Positions 33,548-44,500 are shown, counted from the stretch's first letter. The stretch: 64,000 nucleotides of DNA from JABAAE01 sp036336715 (GCA_036336715.1 JAYZFP010000074.1:30624-94623), one strand, 5' to 3'. Notes: generated from the letters alone by a model not told the origin. Made by a program: numbers and translations.

Positions 33548-36500
33548 ATGTCGATTAATCGATTGAATCGTCACTGGAAGATTTTGACCATCGTGCTTGC
33601 CATGATGCTGACAAACAATGGATGCGACAGGCGTTCCTATTACCGACAGGAGGCTGACCGCGAGGTTGACCTGTTGGTTGAGGAGTCTGCCGAGGTCAAT
33701 CCTACCTACCAGCTTCCCGGATTCACCGTCCAGATGGATCCTCGCAGCCGTTATTACTTCGATCAGAATCTTGACTGTCCACCGATGCCAGTGGACGATC
33801 CGGACTCCAACCAGTTCATGAAGGTTGTGGATGGAAAACAGGGCTGGAATGGCTGGGACCGCAATGGAATGACGGACGAATTTGAAAACCCATTTTGGCG
33901 GGAGCAGCTGTTTGACTATGTCAATCAGAACGAAGAGGGCCAGGTGATCCTTGACTTGGACACCTCGCTTCGTCTGGCCAAAATGCACAGCCCCAGTTAC
34001 CAGAACCAATTGGAAACCCTGTACCTTTCGGCGCTGGATGTGAGTGCCGAAAGGTTCAGTTTCGATACGCAGTTCTTTGGTGGCAATGATCTTAGCTACA
34101 GCCATCTTGGGAACCTGCGAGCAGGTGGGGAAGCGAACACAATGGGCATCGACAATGCCCTGGAATTGAGAAAACGATTTGCCACAGCTGGCCAGTTGCT
34201 GGTTGGCCTTGCGAATTCATTTGTTTTTACCTTTACCGGTAACAACACTGACGTAGGTGTTTCGCTTCTGAACTTCAGCCTGGTCCAGCCCCTGTTGCGT
34301 AATGGGGGGCGTGTCATCGCATTGGAAACCTTGACGATTGTGGAAAGGGCCCTGTTCAATAACCTGCGTGCTTTTCAACGTTACCGTCGCGGCTTCTACA
34401 CCAGTATTGCCATCGGAACCAACGGGACGTCCGGCCCCCAACGACGTGGTGGTTTTCTCGGGGGCACCGGTCTGACCGGTTTCACGGGTACCGGTGCAGG
34501 TGGTATCGGTGGTGTTGGTGCTGGTACCTTTGGCTTTGGCGGAGGATTTGGTGGTGCCGGCGGCGGTGGTGGTGCTGCTGGAACGGGCCTCGCCGGCGGT
34601 GGAGCCGGGAATGTTGGTGGATTCATCGGCTTGCTGCAGTCCCTGCAGCAATATCGAAACGCCCGTGACAGCCTGGATTTGCAGATTCGGACCTTGGCCC
34701 TTTTGGAAGGCAATCTTGAAGGCGGGGTCGTCGATGTGGTGGAAGTGGACCAGTTTCGCCAGACGATTGAAACGCAAAAGGCTCAGCTTTTGCAGTCGCA
34801 AAACGGTTTGCAGCGTCAAGTGGAGGGCTACCTGACGGGAACCCTCGGTTTGCCCCCGGACCTCGGAGTGGACCTGGACGATCAATTCATCCGCCGATTC
34901 CAGTTGATCGATCCCGTCATGACCCGGTTCCAGAATGATATCTACCGGATGCAGAGTCGGATTGGTGAACTGGAAGAGACACCGACCCGCCAGGTTCTGC
35001 AGGAACTGATTCAGCAGGTCAAGGGAAATCGAGAGGCATTGCTGGAGTACTTTCCCAACATTCGGCAGGGCGTCGAGGATGTGGATCGAGCAATCGTCGC
35101 TCGAAAGCCATTCCTCGAGGCGAAAGAGCTGAAGCGACTGCAAGGGGAAGCAGAAAACTGGAAGCGGCAGCTGGATCCCATCTACCAGGGATTGGTTGAG
35201 AACGCGAAGGGATTGCAGGAGATCGAGGAGAGTCTGTCAGAAGAAAAAACAGCTGAATCCACCTCGGCACTGGTCGTCTGGATGCGACGGTTCCTGGCCC
35301 AAACACAGGAAATTGTCCTGCTGCAGGCCAGGTCCAGGTTGCAGAACGTCTACGTGGACGATCCAATCCGGATCGATATCGCGTGTGCTCTGAAAATTGC
35401 CTACGCCAACCGCCTGGACTACAAGAACGCGCGCAGCAGCCTGGTGGATACCTGGCGTCTGATTGAGTTCAACGCAAACCGGTTGAAATCTGACCTCAGC
35501 ATTACGGCGTCCGGCGACATTCGGACCAGCAAGAACAATATCGCCAATTTCCGGGATGAAGCCGGCAGTGCCCGACTGGGAGTCCAGTTTGATGCACCCT
35601 TTACACGACTTCTGGAGCGGAACAACTATCGGGGTGCCCTGATTGAGTACATGGGTGCACGAAGGTCTTTTGTTCAGGCAACCGATGGTATCAACTCCAA
35701 CCTTCGCAACCTGTTGCGTTCCTTGAACGAACTGGAAATGAACCTGGAAATTCAACGACGGGCCGTGGACATTGCGATTCGCCGGGTAGAAGTTACCGAG
35801 GAAAAATTGCAGGAGCCACCGAATCCGGATGATCCGAACCGGTTCGGACCGACGGATGTCCAAAACCTGTCTTCGGCACTGGCTGACCTGAGAAACTCGC
35901 AAAACAACCTGATGAGTGTCTGGCTAAATTACTATTCCAGCAGGATGTTGTTGGTACGGGACCTGGGGATCATGCAGTTGGACAACCAGGGCAAATGGGT
36001 GGAAACGCCGATCGACGAGACCCTGTGCACCGACGAATCGATGATTTGCGAAGTTCCGCCGGAAGTTCCCCAGGAGTGGATCGATGATGCTTTCGAAGGA
36101 AAGCCACTGCCGGAAATCGACAGCAGAAATCAAAACAGTCGTGTACCGGACTACTTTCAAACCAACGCCGCGGGTCCGAATGAAGAACGTTACTTTGAGC
36201 AACAGGGCATGCCCGGCAGGTCCGTTTCCCCGTCTCCACAGCGACGGGAGCCCGGAGTGAATTCGAGAACCGGGCGGATGCCCCCCGGCCAGGTGGGACA
36301 TGGCGGTCCTGGACCAAACCCGGAAGCGGAGGCCATGAAAGCCAGGTTCCGATACCCGACCGCTCAGCGGTCGGTTTCAGAAGAAAGAATAACTGCAGCC
36401 CAGAGAGGCCAGCATGTTTCTTTCGACCAGGTGAATCGTCAGCAACGATTTTCCGGAGAAGCGATCTACCGGAAAAACGTGGTCAGCCCTGGGCAAACTC

Positions 36501-36823
36501 GACCGGTTCAACGCCGACAGACGCCCCTGAACTATATTCACTCATCAGTAGAACCTTCGGTGGAGGCACATGAACGCTTGCCCACTGCGTCAACCCACGG
36601 TCAGCGACATTATTCGCAGTACCCCGGTTCCGCAACGGCCGTCCCCGATGGGAGGGGTTCCCGACAAGCCCAGGCCCATCAACAGCGGAACGCCAATTCA
36701 CAGCGATGGAACCGCCAGTATGCGAGCGAGCCTGCCATCCAGCACGAAGAAGCACCCGCGGAACCCTCTCCGTCCGGTCTTCGCTGGGCCCATCGGCTGA
36801 GGACTCCTGCCAACGCACGTTAA
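33548..36823 (+). CDS. Very large TolC-family lipoprotein with Gly-rich insertion
   Basis: 1091 residues from the ATG at 33548. The signal ends in Thr-Asn-Asn-Gly-Cys, a weak lipobox. The first TolC repeat starts near 135 (Leu-Asp-Thr-Ser-Leu-Arg-Leu-Ala-Lys-Met-His-Ser-Pro-Ser-Tyr). At about 300-360 a run of nearly pure Gly/Ala/Thr/Phe interrupts it. Helical segments follow, then a second repeat at about 610 (Ile-Asp-Ile-Ala-Cys-Ala-Leu-Lys-Ile-Ala-Tyr-Ala-Asn-Arg). The last 240 residues are a Pro/Arg/Gln-rich disordered tail. TolC of Escherichia coli has about 470 residues, so this is more than twice that size. Outer-membrane export is the family role; the extra parts may anchor to the unusual planctomycete wall. 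Confidence 0.85.
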   Translation: MSINRLNRHWKILTIVLAMMLTNNGCDRRSYYRQEADREVDLLVEESAEVNPTYQLPGFTVQMDPRSRYYFDQNLDCPPMPVDDPDSNQFMKVVDGKQGWNGWDRNGMTDEFENPFWREQLFDYVNQNEEGQVILDLDTSLRLAKMHSPSYQNQLETLYLSALDVSAERFSFDTQFFGGNDLSYSHLGNLRAGGEANTMGIDNALELRKRFATAGQLLVGLANSFVFTFTGNNTDVGVSLLNFSLVQPLLRNGGRVIALETLTIVERALFNNLRAFQRYRRGFYTSIAIGTNGTSGPQRRGGFLGGTGLTGFTGTGAGGIGGVGAGTFGFGGGFGGAGGGGGAAGTGLAGGGAGNVGGFIGLLQSLQQYRNARDSLDLQIRTLALLEGNLEGGVVDVVEVDQFRQTIETQKAQLLQSQNGLQRQVEGYLTGTLGLPPDLGVDLDDQFIRRFQLIDPVMTRFQNDIYRMQSRIGELEETPTRQVLQELIQQVKGNREALLEYFPNIRQGVEDVDRAIVARKPFLEAKELKRLQGEAENWKRQLDPIYQGLVENAKGLQEIEESLSEEKTAESTSALVVWMRRFLAQTQEIVLLQARSRLQNVYVDDPIRIDIACALKIAYANRLDYKNARSSLVDTWRLIEFNANRLKSDLSITASGDIRTSKNNIANFRDEAGSARLGVQFDAPFTRLLERNNYRGALIEYMGARRSFVQATDGINSNLRNLLRSLNELEMNLEIQRRAVDIAIRRVEVTEEKLQEPPNPDDPNRFGPTDVQNLSSALADLRNSQNNLMSVWLNYYSSRMLLVRDLGIMQLDNQGKWVETPIDETLCTDESMICEVPPEVPQEWIDDAFEGKPLPEIDSRNQNSRVPDYFQTNAAGPNEERYFEQQGMPGRSVSPSPQRREPGVNSRTGRMPPGQVGHGGPGPNPEAEAMKARFRYPTAQRSVSEERITAAQRGQHVSFDQVNRQQRFSGEAIYRKNVVSPGQTRPVQRRQTPLNYIHSSVEPSVEAHERLPTASTHGQRHYSQYPGSATAVPDGRGSRQAQAHQQRNANSQRWNRQYASEPAIQHEEAPAEPSPSGLRWAHRLRTPANAR

Positions 36824-36836
36824 TACCAGCGGTATT
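36822..36836. terminator. Small hairpin between convergent genes
   Basis: AATACC (36822-36827), AGC loop, GGTATT (36831-36836), overlapping the stop of the TolC-like gene. No T tract, so weak as a terminator. Confidence 0.25.
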
Positions 36837-36877
36837 CACCGGGCTTGAAGTTTGTGCCGGAGAAGCATCGAGACGGA

Positions 36878-38083
36878 TTACTTCTTTTTGAGGGCCTCGA
36901 TGGCTTCCGGCAGGCCGGGATCGACGAGTCCCCTGGATCCCCTTCCGTTGGCATCGATTCGCTGCATGGCATTCATGATGGACTCTTCCACATCCTCCTG
37001 CCAGAATTTTTCCATCTCCTTGCGGTCTGCAGGAGCATCCAGCGGACGAAACAGTCGCATGCCAACGCCCGTTGCGGGTTCTGTGGTGAACCACCAGGGA
37101 CTGAGCGGAATGTTGGGATCGTAGTCTTTCCAGTCTTCCTCCTCGGTCGACATCATGGAAGCGCTGCGACAATCCTCAGGGCCCAATTCAAAGGAACCTC
37201 CACGGACAATCTGGTCGTTCAGGGATTTCGGCCAACGGATGCAATCCTCGGCGTTCATGGTTTTCCCTTCCCAGAGGGAATATCCTTTTTCGGAACGGGT
37301 GTCGATCACCCATTCGGCAACACTGCCATGCATGTCATACAAACCCCAGGGGTTTGGTTTTTTCTGTCCGACATCTTTTCGCTCGTCGTCGGAATTGTCG
37401 GCGAACCAGGCGTATTCACCGAGCAGGGAGGGGTCGTCTCCGAAATGGTAGGCGGTAGTGGTTCCGGCCCGGCATGCGTACTCCCACTCGGCGCCCGTAG
37501 GAAGCCGGTAAAATACACCGGAAGTTCTGCTGATCCATTTTGTGTACTGTCTCGCCGCATATTGCGTCATCGTAACCGCCGGCTGGTCAGGGCCATCCCC
37601 TTTTTCATAGGTGTGATCGGGTTCATACAGTCCCGAAGGAGCGGTGATGGCGTCGATTTCATTTTGCTTGGTGACGAGCCGAAGTTTTTTTGATTCAAAC
37701 TTCTTGAAGCGATCATCCAGCGCCATGTATTCATCGTATTCCTTCCACCGGACTTCGTACTTTCCCATCCAGAAAGGTTTAACCTTGACCTTGATCTGGG
37801 GACCCTCACTGGCTGAGCGGTCCTTTTCATTTTCGGGACTGCCCAGGAGGAATTCCCCACCGGCTACAGGAATCATTTCGAATTGGACATCGGTACCCGG
37901 AATCGTCGCCTTGTAAGCGACCATATAACCCTTGTCGGTTTTTACGAAACGCCCCGACTGCGGTTTTTCTTTGACAATTCCCAACGGAAGTTCATCAGTC
38001 TGTCCGCTCGAACAGGTCAGGCCTGCAAACAGGAATCCAAGGAATAGAACCGTTTTCAGCTTCACGATTTGCTCTCTTTGCAT
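36878..38083 (-). CDS. FGE/SUMF1-like exported protein, probably not a true sulfatase activator
   Basis: 401 residues. An N-terminal hydrophobic stretch ending Ala-Gly-Leu-Thr-Cys may be a lipoprotein or Sec signal. The FGE-sulfatase fold shows in Ile-Pro-Val-Ala-Gly-Gly-Glu-Phe-Leu-Leu-Gly-Ser, Gly-Lys-Tyr-Glu-Val, Tyr-Arg-Leu-Pro-Thr-Gly-Ala-Glu-Trp-Glu-Tyr-Ala-Cys-Arg-Ala-Gly, Asn-Pro-Trp-Gly-Leu-Tyr-Asp-Met-His-Gly-Ser-Val-Ala-Glu-Trp and Val-Arg-Gly-Gly-Ser-Phe. True formylglycine enzymes have a close pair of cysteines after the Arg-Gly-Gly-Ser motif; here only one is seen (Glu-Asp-Cys-Arg-Ser). So copper binding and sulfatase maturation are doubtful. It may bind a substrate or do an EgtB-like or unknown reaction. 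Convergent with the TolC-like gene. Confidence 0.85.
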   Translation of the reverse strand: MQREQIVKLKTVLFLGFLFAGLTCSSGQTDELPLGIVKEKPQSGRFVKTDKGYMVAYKATIPGTDVQFEMIPVAGGEFLLGSPENEKDRSASEGPQIKVKVKPFWMGKYEVRWKEYDEYMALDDRFKKFESKKLRLVTKQNEIDAITAPSGLYEPDHTYEKGDGPDQPAVTMTQYAARQYTKWISRTSGVFYRLPTGAEWEYACRAGTTTAYHFGDDPSLLGEYAWFADNSDDERKDVGQKKPNPWGLYDMHGSVAEWVIDTRSEKGYSLWEGKTMNAEDCIRWPKSLNDQIVRGGSFELGPEDCRSASMMSTEEEDWKDYDPNIPLSPWWFTTEPATGVGMRLFRPLDAPADRKEMEKFWQEDVEESIMNAMQRIDANGRGSRGLVDPGLPEAIEALKKK

Positions 38084-38272
38084 CTGGAAAATTCAGTTTC
38101 GGGGACAATCTAGGTTATTCCGCAGGTCGAAAAAAATCAAATGACGTTTGCTGGGCCGGACTCGGTTGGAGGAGTTACGGGGAGTCCGCCAAGGTCCTGT
38201 TCACCAGTTATTCAACCTTGCCCGACAGGGCCGTGAACCGTGAGAAACCCATCACCTGGATTTTTGGAGCAA

Positions 38273-41200
38273 TCAATTGGCAGTGCCTGGATTTTGGGCG
38301 GAACCGATCTTCACCCCGGGCAGTTCAGTTGACTGGAGGCCAACCTTTACCGGGACTCCGGCTTGCGGGGAGACTCCGGAAATCGCAGTCAAAGGGAGGC
38401 GTGAACTCAGCAGCAACCTTTCATGATGGAAAAGCGATCCGGGCCGGGAGAGCACTGGTTCCTTTCGGCCTGCGGTCAGGTAATCCGTCTGGATCAACCA
38501 GCCGATATCGCCGCTTCCCGAACTTTGGGGAAGTTCCCTTCTGGGAATTGCTGCCTCAACCGTCCAGCGGCCGTTTTCATGTTTGGAGGCCACGTACCAG
38601 GTCGGATTAAATGACGCATCCCGGGTCTGGCTGTCGCGCCAGATCGCGTCATTGCAGGCGCCTCGAACGTCGACGGTCAGTTCGATGGCTGAATGGTAAT
38701 CCCTGTCAAAATCAATCAGCAACCGGATACGGTCAAAGGAGGTCAGAGATTCATCACGGATGCGCTTGCGTGATGGCTCTGCCCGGAATGCCTGCCGAAA
38801 TTCCCGTGTATATGCGAAATAAAGAAAATCTTCATCGACGGCAAAACGTAATTTCTCTCCTGGTGTTTTTGTGGACGTTTCTTTTCTCCAGACTTCCTCA
38901 TCGAGCCTGCCGTCCAGGTGAATACGCTGACCGGTAACGTCCCAAAGGATGATCGATCCGGGAATCACCGCATCAGCCTTGAGGAGTTCCTTTTCTCGCA
39001 GGATTCGAGATTGGGTCCCGCCAGGATTGCCTGTACCGGTAGCCTGGTCGAGGAGTCTGTCGAGCGACGACCGGTTACCGGTTCTGGATTTGAGGGTGGC
39101 GATCAGGAATTCAACGGCCGGTCGGGATCCTGCTTCCGGAAACCGGTTCTGGAAGATTTCCATCAATTGGGTGGCGTTGGCGTAAGATGCAGACGTGACA
39201 TCAATGTTCCGGCTCGTCAGGGCGGATTGGCGAAGAGAGCCTCCCGGAGGCGGGATGCGTGGCCCGATGGGCTGATGGACTTTGGGGTCGATCGTGGCTG
39301 GATGATGTTGATCTGCGAACCGGTTGGCGACCAGGCTATTCAGGTGGAAGTTGCTTTCGAGACTGCCGTAGCGTTGAATCATTTTCCAGAGTGATGCTTC
39401 GCCAATTTCGGTTCCGGAAACCTTCTGCAGGATCAGTCGTTCGCTATGGTCGGCCATGATCGGTTTTCCAAGGCTGGAGTAATGATCGGCCAGGTCGCGA
39501 AGGAAAAATGCGTAACAGATCTGGTCCAGTCCGGACGTCGAGGCGGTAACGTGTTCCAGCCATGTCTTTTCGTCAATCGGTGACAGGATCGAGAGGCGAC
39601 CAAGCTGCTGAATGGCCGAATTCCAGTTGGAAACCGACCGAAATTGCTGCATGTTGTCGATTTGGATTTCCTGGCCACTGCGGTTGCATTCCGGAGTGCT
39701 CTGGGCAAGGGTGCCGTTGGTCATGCCCTTTCCGGCAACGGTTGTCGGGAGAGAGGAAAACAGGGTATTCCATTTCAGCCTGTCTGCCTTGCCGGTCCGT
39801 ACATGACTCTCGTCGACCAGCAGGCCGGCGAATCTTGCCTGGAGGCTGACCGTCCGGCCCAGCTGGGCTGAAAACTGTTGAATGGAAACAGAATTGTCAC
39901 AGGGGTCGTCCCCGGTAATCGAAACCACTTTCTGGACCTTCCATGGCGTGATTCCCTTTTCTGCAAGCTCGGGGAATCTGCCGGGATTCCTCGCATTTTC
40001 AACCGCTCTCACGATCCATTGTTTCATCAACGAGTCACGGTGATGGATCAATATTACATGCGGTCGGCGGGAGCGGATTTCCTGGACAAGCTGTTTCAGG
40101 AAACGTGCTGAAGTCGTGCCAGACCGCCAGTATACGGAACCACCTGCCCTCCCTGTTGCCTGGGACATCCGAAGGTGCTGAATTCCAGACGGCGGTTTCT
40201 CACCAATTACCGAGATGCCGCAGAGATGGCCAAACGATCCACCAAGCAAAGCGATTGCATCGAGTGAAATTTTTGACTCGTCAGTCGCCAGGTTCAAAAC
40301 AGCGGTTTGCCGCTTTTCGTTTCTTTGGCAGGTCCAGGTGAGACCGCCATCTTTGGTGGTGATGATCTTTCCGAGTTCACCAACGGCCCAGCCCCGATTT
40401 TCATCGAGAAAGAAGATGGAAACGATTGAAAAATTCTGGCCTGTTCTCGATTCATGCCATGTATTTCCGCCATCCTCGCTGCGTAACATCAAGTTGCCCG
40501 GTGCTCCGGCCAGCCAGGCATGTTGGTTCCAGGCGAAACCACAAATCCAGTTACTCGTGTCATGCGATGACATTGGTGTACTTTGAGTCCAATCGGTCCC
40601 TTTACTTCGCACTGCCAGTTCGCGGGTTCCAGCCACGATGGTTCTCCCATTCTGCAGGCAAAGCATGACCTGGGGATCGAGAACGGGGCAGGACGGCCCC
40701 TTTTCAGCAAAGCCGGCAGGAGTGGAAACCTGGTGATCGATGGACAGGGTGTGCAGCTGTCCCGCCTCGTCCCAGTCGAGCAGCAACGGTGATTCACCGG
40801 ATGCCCGGGCGGATGTCCAGGATGCACCACCGTCTTCGGTTTTCAGCAGACCATCCGGATAAAGTTGATTGGAATCGCAGGCAATCCAGCCGTGGGACGG
40901 GTCTGCGAAACGGATCCTCCGAATCAAAGAAACGCCCGGAGGGGAAAGGTTGCTCCAGGTTTTGCCCCCGTCTTCGGTTTTGATTAACAGTCCGACACTC
41001 CGTTCGAGCGGGCCGCGGTAGTGCCCTCCGGCTATCCAGCCGGTCGAATCGTCCGCGAAAAAAACGCTGGTCCAGATGATATCGCGTGGTGAAGATATCG
41101 ATTGCCACTCTCTGCCTCCATCTTCCGTCTTGAGCAGAGTCCCTTTGTCCCCAACCGCCCAGCCAAGGTCGTGGTCGAGGAAAAAGACACTTCGCAGCGT

Positions 41201-41311
41201 TGCGTCGATCTCCCATGATTCGGGAAATTTTTCCTGACCGTGTCCGGGGCGGGCTGACAGAATCGATGGGAAAAAGATGGCAGCAAAAAGAAAAATTTTT
41301 TTCAACGGCAT
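38273..41311 (-). CDS. YCF48-type propeller protein with LmbE-like and CBM9-like regions
   Basis: 1012 residues from the ATG at 41311, with an AGGCGG ribosome site; earlier starts lack one. Signal peptide about 1-26. Residues 35-330 form a propeller of the YCF48/BNR kind, with repeated Gly-Trp-Ala-Val-Gly...Leu-Leu-Lys-Thr-Glu-Asp-Gly-Gly-x-x-Trp units. At about 350-465, Arg-Pro-His-Val-Ile-Leu-Ile-His-His and a following helix resemble PIG-L/LmbE deacetylases, but the family His-Pro-Asp-Asp zinc motif is missing. A helical stretch follows (about 540-780). Residues 790-985 resemble a CBM9-type carbohydrate-binding domain (Ile-His-Leu-Asp-Gly-Arg-Leu-Asp-Glu-Glu-Val-Trp). A secreted carbohydrate-linked protein is inferred. 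Confidence 0.7.
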   Translation of the reverse strand: MPLKKIFLFAAIFFPSILSARPGHGQEKFPESWEIDATLRSVFFLDHDLGWAVGDKGTLLKTEDGGREWQSISSPRDIIWTSVFFADDSTGWIAGGHYRGPLERSVGLLIKTEDGGKTWSNLSPPGVSLIRRIRFADPSHGWIACDSNQLYPDGLLKTEDGGASWTSARASGESPLLLDWDEAGQLHTLSIDHQVSTPAGFAEKGPSCPVLDPQVMLCLQNGRTIVAGTRELAVRSKGTDWTQSTPMSSHDTSNWICGFAWNQHAWLAGAPGNLMLRSEDGGNTWHESRTGQNFSIVSIFFLDENRGWAVGELGKIITTKDGGLTWTCQRNEKRQTAVLNLATDESKISLDAIALLGGSFGHLCGISVIGEKPPSGIQHLRMSQATGRAGGSVYWRSGTTSARFLKQLVQEIRSRRPHVILIHHRDSLMKQWIVRAVENARNPGRFPELAEKGITPWKVQKVVSITGDDPCDNSVSIQQFSAQLGRTVSLQARFAGLLVDESHVRTGKADRLKWNTLFSSLPTTVAGKGMTNGTLAQSTPECNRSGQEIQIDNMQQFRSVSNWNSAIQQLGRLSILSPIDEKTWLEHVTASTSGLDQICYAFFLRDLADHYSSLGKPIMADHSERLILQKVSGTEIGEASLWKMIQRYGSLESNFHLNSLVANRFADQHHPATIDPKVHQPIGPRIPPPGGSLRQSALTSRNIDVTSASYANATQLMEIFQNRFPEAGSRPAVEFLIATLKSRTGNRSSLDRLLDQATGTGNPGGTQSRILREKELLKADAVIPGSIILWDVTGQRIHLDGRLDEEVWRKETSTKTPGEKLRFAVDEDFLYFAYTREFRQAFRAEPSRKRIRDESLTSFDRIRLLIDFDRDYHSAIELTVDVRGACNDAIWRDSQTRDASFNPTWYVASKHENGRWTVEAAIPRRELPQSSGSGDIGWLIQTDYLTAGRKEPVLSRPGSLFHHERLLLSSRLPLTAISGVSPQAGVPVKVGLQSTELPGVKIGSAQNPGTAN

Positions 41312-41546
41312 GGCGAACCGCCTGGGCGGGAGCATGAGGTGGATCCGGGTTGGGTGCGGGAGGTTACCAATTTGATGGAGAACGGTGAATACGGAATGGA
41401 ATTTCGCTAGCGGTGCTGGCAAACGGGCCGGACGATTCGTCTTGCAAAATGAAGGAGGTTTTTGTTAACGTCCCGCCGCATTCGTCCAAAAACTCGAATG
41501 GCCGCGAAGATTCTCGCGTCAAGATTCCGTTATTCGGCTCGCGTAA

Positions 41547-44500
41547 ATGAATACCAAAATCCAACTGAACCTTTTCTTTTTGATCACTCTGTTTTCGGGA
41601 ATTCAGACGTTGAAATCCCAGGAAGCGGAATGGATCTGGCATCCCGCCTGGACAAGGAACAGTATTCCGAAGGTGACAACCTATTACCGCAAGGCATTCA
41701 AGGCGGAACAGGTTGAAAAAGGCGAGGTATTCATAGCGGCAGACGACCAATACGAGTTGTTCCTCAACAACAAGCGGGTAGGAAGCGGTGGAGGCACAGA
41801 TGTGCTGGATCGCTACGACATATCGAAACAGATCAAGAACGGCAAAAACGTGATTGCCGTTCGTGTGGAAAATGTCAAGGGAAACACGGCCGCACTCGCC
41901 GCCCGGGTGCAGGTCAAGGAAAAGGAAAAAGGGTGGAAGTCCTATTCCACCAACCAGACCTGGAAGACCAGCTCCTCCCCATTACCCATCTGGAAGTTTC
42001 AGTTCTTTAACGACTCAAAATGGGAAAATGCCAACACCTTTGGAAAACTGGGATCCACGCAACCGTGGGACAAGCCCGCTGAGGTGGTAAAAACCCCTGC
42101 CAAGAGCCAAGGGGACCAGAAGGTCGAGCCGCGGGAGCCGGACAGCGAATTTTTCGTGGAGGATGTTTTCCGCGACGAGGAGGTCGGTTCGATCATTGCC
42201 TTTGAGTTCGATGAATTCGGGAAGATCATTGCTTCGCCGGAAAGAGGCGGATTGCTGCTGCTGGATCCGGCTGCGGAGTCCAAGGCTGACCGGGTTCGAA
42301 CTCTGACCAGCGAGATTTCAGCGATCCAGGGGATCCTTCCCCTCAACGGGCAGATTTACGTTACCGGCATTTATCAGAATCGACTCGGACTTTACCTGCT
42401 GAAGGACGAGGACCTCGATCATCAGGTTGACGAGATTGTCGAGGTGCTGGGCTTCAAGGGATATCCGGGTGAGCATGGGGCACACGGGCTGGCGTTGGGC
42501 CAGGATGGAAACATCTATATTTCCGTTGGCAACCACGTGGGGCCGGACGGTGAGGTATCCCAGTCGAGCCCCTATTCCAACCATTACGAGGGATCCGTCG
42601 TCAAACGTTATGAAGATCCTGGCGGGCACGCCAAGGGAATCCGGGCACCCGGGGGGACCATCATCCGCACGGACCTCGAAGGGAAGAAGGTTGAAATTTA
42701 CGCGGGCGGTCTGAGAAATACCTATGACCTCGTGTTTAACCGGGAGGGCGACCTGTTCACCTATGACAGTGACATGGAGACCGATCGGGGCATGAACTGG
42801 TACAGGCCGACCAGTCTTTATCACGTGGTGGCCGGAGCCGACTATGGCTGGCGAAGCGGTTGGGCCAAGTGGCCTGCTTACTACGCTGACACCCTTCCGC
42901 GGGTTACGGATACCGGGAGGGGTTCACCTACCGGGATGGTGATTTACGATCACGTGATGTTCCCCGTCCGTTACCAGGGAACGATGTTTATTGCTGATTG
43001 GTCAGGCGGAAAAATCTATAACGTCAAGCTGACCAGGCAGGGAGCCAGTTACTCGGCAAGGAAAGAACTTTTTGTCGAGGGAAGCCCTCTGAACGTTACC
43101 GATCTTGCGGTGGGGCCTGATGGAGCTCTTTATTTTTCGACGGGTGGCCGCATGACCAATGGTGGAATTTACCGGGTCAAGTGGAAAGGAAATGTTCCGG
43201 ATGCTTACACGAAGCTTGAAGACAACCTGAGCCGGATCATTCGCCAGCCGCAACCGCAGAGTGCCTTCGGCCGTCAGAATCTGGCGGAGCTGAGATCGGA
43301 ATTGGACGAGGAATGGGACAAAATCGTGATGGGAGTGGCCCTCAGTCCACAGAATCCTGAAAATTATCGAATCCATGCAATGGACCTGATGACGCTGTTT
43401 GGCCCGGTTCCCGGCGAGGACCTGCTGCTGAAACTGAGTCGCGACGACAACACGGCGGTCCGGATCAAGGCCATCCGGGGGATGGTCCAGGAACCTTCCG
43501 AAACACAGATGGAAAGACTCCTGGAGCTGATGGATGATGAAAGTCCACAGGTCAGGCGGGTTGTCTGTGAATGCCTGTCCAATCTTGAGGCAACGGTTGA
43601 CTACGACAGGATCCAGCCGATTCTCGTTTCTGATGATCGTTTCGAATCGCAGGCCGCACGCAAACTGCTGGAACGTCAACCAGAAGATTCCTACCGTGAT
43701 CGCGTTCTGAAAACCGATTCGCAAACCGAATTTGTAAGGGGATCCCTGGCGCTGATGGCCGCCAACCGGAACCAGGAAATTGCCTACGCGATCCTGGCTC
43801 GGGTCCAGGAGTTCCTCGATGAGTTCATCTCCGACCAGACGTTTCTTGAGATGTTGCGGCTGGTTCAGGTAACCATCGAATTGGGCGAGGTGGAAGCGGA
43901 AAAGATCCCCGCATTCGCGGAGAGGATTGGAGATGAGTTTCCTTCAGGAAACTCTTTAATGAACCGGGAACTGGCAAGAATCATTACCAGTCTGAAGGTT
44001 GAATCGACACTGGAAAGACTGATCAGCTATCTCAAGTCCCCCAAGCATTCGGTTGAGGACAGGTTGGAAATTGCACTGCATATGCAACTGATTGGGAACG
44101 GTTGGACCACCGGGCAGAGGTTGGAGGTGATCAACTTCCTTGAGCAGCAGATCAAGCAGGACCTTGAGGGGAATTTTGGTGCCTATATCCGGATTGCTGT
44201 GAGGGAATTTGCAAGGAACCTCTCCGAGGAAGAATCCATTACCGCCATCCAGCAGGGCAAGTCCTGGCCAAACGCTGCCATGAGCGCATTTTACAAGTTA
44301 CCCAGGCAGCTGGACGCAAAGCTCATCGGTTACCTCAAGCAGTTGGACAAAAGTGTGCGCCGGGAATCCGGCGAAACCTACGGGTACATCCGGAAGGGAA
44401 TTGTCGCTGTACTGGCCCAGGGTGGTGGGGATGACGGTGAGGAGTACCTCAAGGAAATCTGGCGCCGCGATGCGGATCGCCGGGCCGATGTGGCGATCGC

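Noticed and set aside
34217..35143. 308-codon frame antisense to the second TolC-like gene
   Set aside because: A shadow of the Gly-rich and repeat-rich coding strand; the plus-strand protein is clearly real.
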